Shown here: in pieces, positions 58,101-64,000 of the stretch
Layout of the letters: each line of letters begins with the position of its first letter
How positions within the stretch are numbered: position 1 is the stretch's first letter
Assembly (NCBI GenBank): GCA_036852015.1
Contig: JAANDG010000222.1
Span: 124,001-188,000, forward strand
Origin: Pelodera strongyloides
Lineage: Eukaryota > Nematoda > Chromadorea > Rhabditida > Rhabditidae
Direction of reading: 5' to 3'
DNA: 64,000 nucleotides
Notes under the pieces: model-generated
Database searches by the model: none
What the model was told of the DNA's origin: nothing
Seen by the model: the letters and a program-made list of their open reading frames with translations, nothing else
Position numbers and translations under genes: made by a program

Positions 58101-59615
58101 CCATTCTGCGTGGGTGATAGGGTGGTATTATTTGAACCAGCTGACAAAGCAAAGTCCGAAAACCCCAAGGTATGTATTCCTTTTTCTGGTCCTTATCGAA
58201 TTACGGAGCTCAGTAAAACATCCGCTACTCTGAAAGATCTTCGTGATGACACAAGACTATGTGTCACCGTTCAATTGGAACAGCTCAGGTTAGTCCCTGC
58301 AGGAATGAAAGAGTTTTCGTTGAGTGTGACAACGGGAAGAAAAGGGAAAGTAATGAAAGTTGCTACGAAAAAGCCGGCTCAGATCTTGCCTGTTCGACGT
58401 AGTGAAAGATTGAAAAATAAAGTACAATCCCTTGTTTTCAGGTCGGCGAAACCGATCCTGGGGATGGACGAACCATTCGATCATCCCGTGAGATATGAAG
58501 ACGTGGCACGATTTGAAGGAAAGCTCGATACCTTACCCGAAACGCTGAGTGTTGAAGCGACCACATTGAGAGAACTATCTGGTTTATGTGAAGCTAGGCG
58601 AGCCAGCGCCCAGTTGAATGAACTGCTAATTGCAATGCAGCAGCCCTCGAGTGCCGAAAGCCTCCACATGGCTGTGAAGATACGATCATCGGTCGGAGAC
58701 AAGAAATCCGTAAATCTGCTCATGTACATTTTGGGAGGAAAGTGTGTTCCCAATGCCACGGAGGACGACGAAAAATTATTCCAACAAGTACGCGAAATCG
58801 CGTCGAATGTACGGCCGAAAGCCTGCCCACCGAGGGATGACTGGAACGCTGGTGAATCCCGAAAGGATTCTGAACGGATGGCACGACTACAGAAAGCTGA
58901 GCATGAAAGGCGTATCCTGAACGACGCTAGAGTAATACTCGTCGGTGACGCCTTAGCTTCAGGAATCGCTACACACTACTTTCACGGCGTGAGAACGTTT
59001 GTTGAAAACTCACGAGGATGTGGAATTTCACGATGCGTTAAGAACCTGCGCCAGAAATTGTCATCGCAAAGTCGGGTTGAACTACTGATTCTTCTCATTC
59101 CGTACGGAGACACCGTGTTCGGAAACGCAGACTCCTACCACTCTGAAGTTGACAACATCGAGAGACTGCACAAAGACTTGCCCAAGAACACTTTGTTTAT
59201 CGTGGCACCTGGATTGCCGGAAACGGACCGGACCACGGAAGCGGAACAAATTTACATGAGGGACCTTCTCTGCCGATTCATCCCTACCAATATCTCCATT
59301 CGCACCAACACCCTTATGACCTTGTACGGGATGAACACGAAGACCAAAAACACCTATAGGGACCATGAAAATCACATGCCGTCCCGGAAGGCCCTCTCGG
59401 ACTACATCAATTTCCTACTACCCCCCGAGGTGGAGAAAATCAGCAAGCTGCGGACAGACCTTCAACCCTTACCGCCGAAAGCGACTGAAAAGCCCGAAAA
59501 GCTCAAGCCTGACGCGAACAAGAATCACCAGTCAAGCCACCGCCACCACGAAAAGAAAAGCACGACCGGGACGGTCTCTTACAAGAAGGAGGGAAGTAGA
59601 TACCGCCCGTATTAG
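55143..59615 (+). CDS. pol: Pol: reverse transcriptase, RNase H, integrase, and C-terminal SGNH-like domain
   Basis: Read in the -1 frame from the slippery site; no Met is needed, and the first in-frame codons lack an ATG start. Domains in order: RT (VRKKDGSIRLCVDFRKVN; catalytic YIDD at 56136-56147; FLGHVIGEEG), RNase H (FCVYTDASKQGIGGVLCQ; YVKGKANGVADALSR), integrase zinc module H-H-C-C (HESEIGGH ... CVKC), and integrase core D (57471), D (57651, SDQGTEF), E (57759, NGLVERFNR), a D-x59-D-x35-E spacing typical of retroviral-type integrases. After a basic tail (VRRSERLKNK) comes about 370 residues not usual for gypsy pol, including an SGNH/GDSL-like fold (see findings). The ORF stops 20 bases inside the 3' LTR. 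The frame is intact throughout. Confidence 0.93.
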   Translation, partial: LNCPDEGAGLEVQQSTTIPPGTSKIVPVKGLKSNTVYFLEQQDLVETPTLLRTDSDGIAQWRVDNFNVDTYDAVHIEQGLILSVSDEFETVEWNEVSELIPESRISEKCEELLDLKVPPEVPGKSRIKLILQELYSNGMRNAKEVDLLIRRFSDVFALNDTELGRAKGFAHRIETGSAKPIRQRPRPVPLPMQEQVKELLQRMKEQGIVRNSKSPWASPCVLVRKKDGSIRLCVDFRKVNEVMRHDAHPLPHMDITIQSLHGFKFFSTFDLVSGFWQMPMDPASQHKTAFTIMNELLEFSVMPYGLANAPASFQRMMQLVLQDILGQKIFVYIDDLVVASSTWEDHVEQLELVFERLRKYGLRLKASKCHIGLKEVRFLGHVIGEEGVRVDEEKIDKIKLCPKPASISELRTFLGMCSYYRKFVNGFSKIANPLYTLTSSTAKWEWGDAQERAFNILKNSLCTTPILAQPDVQAARNGSRPFCVYTDASKQGIGGVLCQEDLTGQMHPIYFMSKKLNPAQSRYHPTDLEAYAIKEALGKFRPYTYGTQILVRTDHQALVALLKRSNLSERTLRWALELQDENIVIEYVKGKANGVADALSRGPIALGKADEASPDERLDRIINELNELTMNDVVDDWQKALEGDAGYQELKQKVKEDRLNEECSLEKDTKLQVKDFVFNEGKLYYIDIDGYLKRWTPQRYRLDVWKTAHESEIGGHSSADVSLKKVSQELYWPEMKKDFQMWYRQCVKCLVGNVKTHFVPPLNPRITSSAFDTVAVDLIDFGTPTERGNRYLLTMIDYFTKFAYAEPLATKQANVVAAAIVNHLLRECRVPQELMSDQGTEFMNSVLDTACEHLKINRSYTKGYSKRENGLVERFNRTIEQILKKIVAVPTEWDNMVPYALFAYNTSHHSATGDSPAFLNYGRDPKMPFNGMSRNYVSINLIDVQDYRTELLAGLQIAHETTAENLKRTADQMKKEFDGRRSKQGKPFCVGDRVVLFEPADKAKSENPKVCIPFSGPYRITELSKTSATLKDLRDDTRLCVTVQLEQLRLVPAGMKEFSLSVTTGRKGKVMKVATKKPAQILPVRRSERLKNKVQSLVFRSAKPILGMDEPFDHPVRYEDVARFEGKLDTLPETLSVEATTLRELSGLCEARRASAQLNELLIAMQQPSSAESLHMAVKIRSSVGDKKSVNLLMYILGGKCVPNATEDDEKLFQQVREIASNVRPKACPPRDDWNAGESRKDSERMARLQKAEHERRILNDARVILVGDALASGIATHYFHGVRTFVENSRGCGISRCVKNLRQKLSSQSRVELLILLIPYGDTVFGNADSYHSEVDNIERLHKDLPKNTLFIVAPGLPETDRTTEAEQIYMRDLLCRFIPTNISIRTNTLMTLYGMNTKTKNTYRDHENHMPSRKALSDYINFLLPPEVEKISKLRTDLQPLPPKATEKPEKLKPDANKNHQSSHRHHEKKSTTGTVSYKKEGSRYRPY
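59581..59594 (+). other. Polypurine tract
   Basis: ACAAGAAGGAGGGA immediately before the 3' LTR, overlapping the pol reading frame. This is the expected plus-strand primer. Confidence 0.7.
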
Positions 59616-60569
59616 TCAGCTGTCACGTAGTATATTATTTGTTGCGATATATACCGTAGTCACTTCGAATATTGAAATACCCATATTCAAATATGTGTTT
59701 TGAACTTTTTGGTTTTATCGTGCAATTGCTTTACAATTGTTTATTTTTGTTTCTACTTTGATCTCTTGTGATCTCGTTTATTGCAATTACGCTATAGCCT
59801 GCAGTGTTGTGCAATTACCTGAGAGTATTTTATTGAATGTTTGTTTTGGCGCCAAAAACTTGACGTAGCAGCAAGTTTTGGATAGGAAGGAGTCGAGACA
59901 AATACCACGATAGGGAAAGGTGACCCTGAAGGGGGCCCTTGCCCTGCTTTATGTTTTTGATACTTCTTGAACTCTTGCTTTCATATTCTAAAATCGCGAC
60001 TCCGTTCTAAGCGCGCACTTAGTATTCACATTTTTATCCATATCACTTATTTTTAATTTGCATGTTTTGCCTTATCTTAATAAACTATAAAAACACAATG
60101 CGCACTGTTTTCATTTGCGTCACACCAGGGATTTTCCCTGTAATTACTTTTACTCATTGTTACCTGTACTATTGCATTTCTGCTGTATTTAAACTGTACC
60201 TTATGCCGTATTGATGTTTATGCAGGCACGTTGTTTATTGGAGCACATTAATCTTTTTGATTTAGGTCTGCAGTTATTGACTAAAGAAGTAGCTAGCGAA
60301 GGAATTGAAACCGGAACCTTGAGATCAGTCAAGATCATCTTAAGGTATTAATTTGTAATTTCAGCATTTTTGAGTTGGCGTTGGGAAACGGGTTTCTAGG
60401 GTGCTATGCCCCTGGTGAACTCCGAACCACGTCACTAACTCCACATCCCTTTGGTGAGCCGAAAGCTCACCGAAGGTCGACACAAACATCTCCTTGGTGA
60501 GCCGAAAGCTCCCCAGGGATCGACACACACGACAGTGTAGTGAGCCGAAAGCCACTAGGACATCCAACT
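59595..60569 (+). repeat. 3' LTR, 975 bp
   Basis: Same length and ends as the 5' LTR. No difference was noticed on reading both copies, which points to recent insertion. Contains the pol stop codon and the repeated hairpins at 60453-60557. Confidence 0.95.
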
Positions 60570-60573
60570 TTCC

Positions 60574-60786
60574 AATGAAGTTTTGTAGAGTTATACAGAC
60601 AGTTTGAGGACGAGACGAAATAACAAATTCCTCGAAGTCTTCAGGTTCGATTCGCCTCGATTTTCCCCGCCTGGGTGGCACTGAGTGTGTATGGCTGGAT
60701 TCCAAAATTCCAACTCGGGTCGGCTGACTGCGAAGCGTTTCCAATGGGCCACCCAGGCCCCCCACAAAGCCTGAGTCGCATCTCAT
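60574..60786 (-). other. Exon-like open frame interrupted by the LTR element
   Basis: An open minus-strand frame with an ATG at 60784-60786 (GKSRRIEPEDFEEFVISSRP ... TLQNFIGK) runs into the insertion site. With one TTCC copy removed it continues on the other side for a few codons (ITDR) to a donor-like GTAAAT at about 50597. It could be a 5' exon of the kinesin-14 gene or of a 5' UTR. No homology recognised. Confidence 0.3.
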
Positions 60787-61935
60787 ATGAGGGGCTCAAG
60801 GGCTGGCAAACGTAGGAGACTGCTAGGGATAATCGACAAATATTCAGCGCCACTTGCATAGCTACTATGAAACGGGCCTCTCTGTTATTCCGCTTCTCTA
60901 TAGTAATCACCCACTACTTTATATAGGCCACTTCAGTAAGAAGACAGAGATAACTCTCTGTATTCGATTATCATGAAGGTCTACTATATTTTATTCGCGA
61001 AAGGCATAATTGACGAACTCGCATGGCACACGTAGGCTGGTCAATAAAAGAAACCTGTGCTTGGTGTTCTCATCCTGGTCTGTATGTTGCCAAGAGGAGT
61101 GCGAACGGTCGAGCGGATATCCATCGCGAGTTCTCCTATAAACGGAATAATGAAGAAGCGCAGACATCAACAGGTCCACCAGAGTTACACAAAAGCAAAG
61201 CGGGGTCGAACTGCGACAAAACAGGCATGAGGATCATGACACAAGACGGAGGCAAAATAATAAGGGACGTAATCACAAAGAAATGATATCGAATCGACTC
61301 AGTACCGCAACCGAGGAAAGGAGTGATTAAAAAAACTATATTGAAATGAGAAATTTCCCTCGCTTATTCATTAGCATCATTTTTGAACAAATTTAGTATT
61401 AAGTTCGACTTAAAAGCAAAATGGATGCTAAATACAAACTAGATTGCTACTAAATCTGTCCTAAATTTCTGCAGCACGCCGCTGGTGAACTACGGTGCTT
61501 TCGATGTTGAATAGCATAACAAGAATTTTTAAAAATAGGCTAGTGAGATACATTCGTCCTGATTCCATTTCTCCGATGTAGTTTATTGTAAATAGTACAC
61601 AAACATTACAAATTCTTGCAATATTAAGCAAGATAATTTTATTTTTTGCTATGCTGAATTTTATATGGCAGCGTATGTACCGTATTCTGCGCACTGCGTC
61701 TAGTACGTAAACAGCAATGATCTTATATGGCTTTAGCTAAATTCTTGTAAAATAGTAGCAATCATCTAGAGCTTATACTAATTTGCGATTAGATCGTCGC
61801 AGGAGTATTCTACTCCAAATTTTCAAACAACAACCTTTATCATTTTGTATTTTCTTGTGTTGTTCTGTTTTTTTTTGTGTGTTGTGTTCTTTGTTGAATT
61901 CTCGTTTATAATCCCTTTAGTCCTTCAATTCCAGA
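60787..61935. other. Intergenic region upstream of the 61936 gene
   Basis: No recognised gene. A plus-strand frame at 61023-61286 has no family features or splice support. T-rich DNA precedes a possible acceptor TTCCAG directly before the ATG at 61936. Confidence 0.45.
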
Positions 61936-62535
61936 ATGGGTGACCAAATGGAACACGATGTATGTAGCACAACCACTTGGGATTCGAATAAATTTTTGGA
62001 CGTCCGGCAGAAGTTTCTTGAGAATAGGAACGAATCTACCGCTGTTGAAGTGCTCAGCAAGCTTTTGCTTATTGACCCTGAGACAGTAGATACGTGAGTT
62101 TCATTTTATCCGTCTTATTTGGCTTAATTTCTCCTTTCTCTCTTGTTTTCTGCTTTTTATCATAGCTTGCATCAACTGATACTCGCTTCAGGAATGCGTG
62201 GCTGGAAGCAAAGGATTTGTTAATTATGCTGCTTGATTCGATTGCAGTTGAGCACCTACTCGGGAAGAATCAGGTGCTTATTTTTTTGTTGTTCTTTATT
62301 TTTGATCGAATCAACCCCTGAGCCTGAGATTTCGGCGGGAGTTCAGTGAGGGTTGAAGCGAAATCTGTAAAAAAAAAAAAAGATTTCTTGTACGTTTCTG
62401 GGATGCTTCGGAATACTCCAGCCTATATATTTGCTTTTCACGTCACATCCATATGTTTAGATCGTCATACTCGGCGCAGTTAATCACGCACCAGAGGATG
62501 TTGTGTACACGATTGCCAAATTTCTCTCGGATAAG
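61936..62535 (+). CDS. Helical-repeat protein, first three coding exons (possibly PSMD5-like), continues beyond
   Basis: Exons 61936-62093, 62192-62273 and 62461-62535, with phases 2 then 0 agreeing and standard GT/AG borders. The start is the Met in MGDQMEHD, right after an acceptor-like TTCCAG, so the 5' UTR is probably spliced. The product is alpha-helical and leucine-rich: STAVEVLSKLLLIDPETV, AWLEAKDLLIMLLDSI, IVILGAVNHAPEDVVYTIAK. The GAVNHAPEDVVY segment resembles the GLIHPDDSVK region of the proteasome assembly factor PSMD5 (S5b), an ARM-like protein that chaperones the 19S base. That match is by eye and weak; another HEAT/ARM protein is equally possible. Later exons were not found before the transposase-like frame at 63376. 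Confidence 0.6.
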
Positions 62536-62750
62536 GTATTATCATTTGTTTTCTTCATGGTCGTGAATGTTCGTTGACACCATTATGGTTCTCATATGAA
62601 AGTAAGTCTGCCGCTATGCCTATGCCACAGCCACTGCTCACTATACCGGTTTATTGTATTTGTTTTGTCTTCGTTATGCTTCTCAGTAAACGGCTTTTAC
62701 TATTACTAATAAGCTCCTTCTCTAGGGTTTTTTCGGTGCGTTAAATTGAA

Positions 62751-62920
62751 TTTAAAGCAGTGTAACGACCGCTTTTGAAACGTGTAATGGAACACTGCAA
62801 TTCTATGCATTAATGATAAGCTAGTTCGATTTGGACTTTCTTTTTTTGTTGTAATCATGCAAATGATGCATTGATGCATTTGCCCAAAATCCGTTTCAAA
62901 AACCGGCCGTTATACCGGTT
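62751..62920. mobile_element. MITE, GCGGTATA family
   Basis: The left end TTTAAAGCAGTGTAACGACC and the right end GGCCGTTATACCGG are inverted, with CTTTTGAAACG / CGTTTCAAAAAC inner arms. The interior has GCATTTGC. Confidence 0.75.
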
Positions 62921-62924
62921 GTTA

Positions 62925-63143
62925 GGGCGCGTTTAAGATGGCCGAAAGAAAGAAAAAAATAGGTTTTCGGCCGTTCAGGTTGGCCGAAAAGAAAACTTTT
63001 GAAAGACAATGCAAAAACAAGAGACGCAGACAAAACCCGAAAAAAATTACTGAATTTTTTCATTTTCCCTTAGTATTAAAAATTTTCTTTTCGGCCAACC
63101 TGAACGGCCGAAAACGCATTTTTTTCTTTCTTTAAACGCGCCC
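62925..63143. mobile_element. 219-bp palindromic MITE with TTA target duplication
   Basis: The left end GGGCGCGTTTAA and the right end TTAAACGCGCCC are flanked by TTA on both sides (62922-62924, 63144-63146). The arms include TTTTCGGCCGTTCAGGTTGG / CCAACCTGAACGGCCGAAAA. A 3-bp TTA/TAA duplication is typical of PIF/Harbinger-type elements; the assignment is tentative. It lies about 4 bp from the preceding MITE. Confidence 0.85.
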
Positions 63144-63375
63144 TTATTATATTTTGGGGGCGGGTACTAGTGAAGTGAGAAATGAGCCAGGTGCAAACCT
63201 CCCTCACCAACAATGCCTATGGCATGGGAGGAGTTTCACTTGGAGGGTATAGGCCGTGATGGTTAATGGTTATTCATTCACTCATTTTGTACCTTTGTTT
63301 CTTTTTCTCAGTGTCCCTTGCTTGTCACTGCTTTTCTGACTGTGTGTGTTGCACTTCCACTCTACTCTCACAAAA

Positions 63376-64000
63376 ATGAACGCCGCCGTCGCTCGCGAGG
63401 AACTCCGCAACTTCAACCTCTTCAGTAAATGGCCAAAATTCGCGCTACTCTCCTCTGCGGACTTCGACAATAAACTCGCCGAACTAGGACTCTTGTGGAA
63501 AACTAGGCTCTGCCCAAATTGCCAGCAACCAATGTCAATTAGCGCTGACGGAAAACAATTTGTGTGCTACAAACCTGCATGTAGAAATGGTCAAGGAATC
63601 GATTTTCTGGACAACACTTTCTTCGGAAATGGAATTATTCCTACTGATAGAAAAAATATATTCTTGCTATCCTATCTGTGGCTCAACGACGTCGGCACAC
63701 ATGAGGTGCTACTGCACACCACAGGAACCGATTCGATTCAGACAGTTGAGCAATGTGAGCAGCACTTTCGCGACGTTCTTAGGCAATACTACTGCGCCAA
63801 TCAGAGTAAAATGCTCGGCGGACCTGGTGTGGAGGTGAAAATTGAACAGGCGGCCGTTATGAAGACGAATGGAGGAGCGGGAGAACCACAAAATAAAGTG
63901 TGGCTTATTTGCGGGGTCGAAGTTAAATCGAAGCGGTCGTTTGTTGAGGCCATGTACACGTGCGATGCTTTGTCCTGCGAAGATATTATTCTACGTCATA
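63376..64000 (+). CDS. ISXO2/IS1595 (Merlin)-type transposase-like protein, truncated by window end
   Basis: Open from the Met at 63376 to the window edge (208 codons). An N-terminal helix is followed by a zinc ribbon CPNC ... CYKPAC (first Cys at residue 46) and then a helical region (YLWLNDVGTHEVLL, VEQCEQHFRDVLRQYY). GGPGVEVKIEQ next corresponds in layout to the GGxGxxVEIDE motif that carries the first catalytic Asp in Merlin/IS1016-like transposases, followed by VWLICGVEVKSKR (usually V.GGVER). Here the position expected for Asp is Glu157 and the next residue is Gln, so the copy may be inactive or domesticated. No terminal inverted repeats could be defined because the element is cut off. 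Confidence 0.6.
   Translation, partial: MNAAVAREELRNFNLFSKWPKFALLSSADFDNKLAELGLLWKTRLCPNCQQPMSISADGKQFVCYKPACRNGQGIDFLDNTFFGNGIIPTDRKNIFLLSYLWLNDVGTHEVLLHTTGTDSIQTVEQCEQHFRDVLRQYYCANQSKMLGGPGVEVKIEQAAVMKTNGGAGEPQNKVWLICGVEVKSKRSFVEAMYTCDALSCEDIILRH

Larger units (their letters stand above)
50614..60573 (+). mobile_element. Full-length Ty3/gypsy-type LTR retrotransposon with SGNH-like domain
   Basis: About 9.95 kb between 4-bp target duplications TTCC (50614-50617 and 60570-60573). Order: 5' LTR, leader, gag-protease, -1 frameshift, RT-RNaseH-integrase-SGNH, polypurine tract, 3' LTR. The RT-RH-IN order and the gag CCHC knuckle define the Ty3/gypsy superfamily. Both LTRs are 975 bp and looked identical everywhere I compared them, and the two ORFs have no internal stops. 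The copy should therefore be recent and may still be active. No envelope-like gene with a signal peptide or transmembrane anchor is seen after pol. Confidence 0.95.

Noticed and set aside
1..64000. CRISPR arrays, bacterial operons or rRNA genes
   Set aside because: None seen; spliced genes and MITEs show animal nuclear DNA. The only regular arrays are mini- and microsatellites.

Overview
The window is animal nuclear DNA: AT-rich, with genes split into many short exons whose acceptors mostly read TTTTCAG or TTTCAG, and with dense short inverted-repeat transposons. Gene content (Cys-loop receptor, class I aldolase, GRXCR-type protein, KIF3A kinesin-2, PIP4K lipid kinase, kinesin-14) is metazoan. 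The sequence does not let me name the phylum with confidence. Exon chains were built by reading splice sites and checking that every exon-exon phase agrees; no transcript data were available.

Layout, left to right. 155-2690 (+): C-terminal part of an anion-type Cys-loop (GABA-A/glycine-like) receptor whose 5' end is outside the window. 4693-7231 (-): 3' exons of a gene I do not recognise. 7232-10978: gene-poor, with MITEs and CT tracts. 10979-14825 (+): complete fructose-bisphosphate aldolase, 10 exons, 363 aa. 15.78-17.79 kb: a 35-bp minisatellite. 17.86-18.42 kb: the 3' end of a Penelope-like retroelement with a hammerhead-like tail. 20641-24218 (+): glutaredoxin-like, cysteine-rich (GRXCR) gene, 8 exons, with a long extra C-terminal tail.

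From 25 to 50 kb three genes lie in one direction on the minus strand: KIF3A (19 exons, 658 aa), PIP4K (13 exons, 406 aa, one GC-AG intron) and a kinesin-14/KIFC1-like motor (15 exons seen, 5' end unresolved). KIF3A and GRXCR are convergent. The introns carry many palindromic MITEs. Several families end in TTAA followed by AAAG-type termini; another group ends in GGCCG(T/G).

50614-60573 (+) is an apparently young, full-length Ty3/gypsy-type LTR retrotransposon: two 975-bp LTRs that looked identical wherever compared, a 4-bp target duplication TTCC, gag-protease in one frame, RT-RNaseH-integrase in the -1 frame after a T TTT TTC slippery heptamer, and a C-terminal SGNH/GDSL-like domain fused to pol. 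It sits just upstream of the kinesin-14 exons, inside an open frame. 61936-62535 (+) are the first exons of a helical-repeat gene, perhaps PSMD5-like. The window ends in an open ISXO2/IS1595 (Merlin)-type transposase-like frame.

The host genes do not form one pathway. KIF3A (intraflagellar transport), GRXCR (actin protrusions) and PIP4K (phosphoinositides) are ordinary housekeeping or cell-structure genes. The most unusual content is in the mobile elements: the SGNH-fused pol, the frameshift site, the triple CGAAA hairpins of the LTR, and the convergent TTAA-type MITE families.
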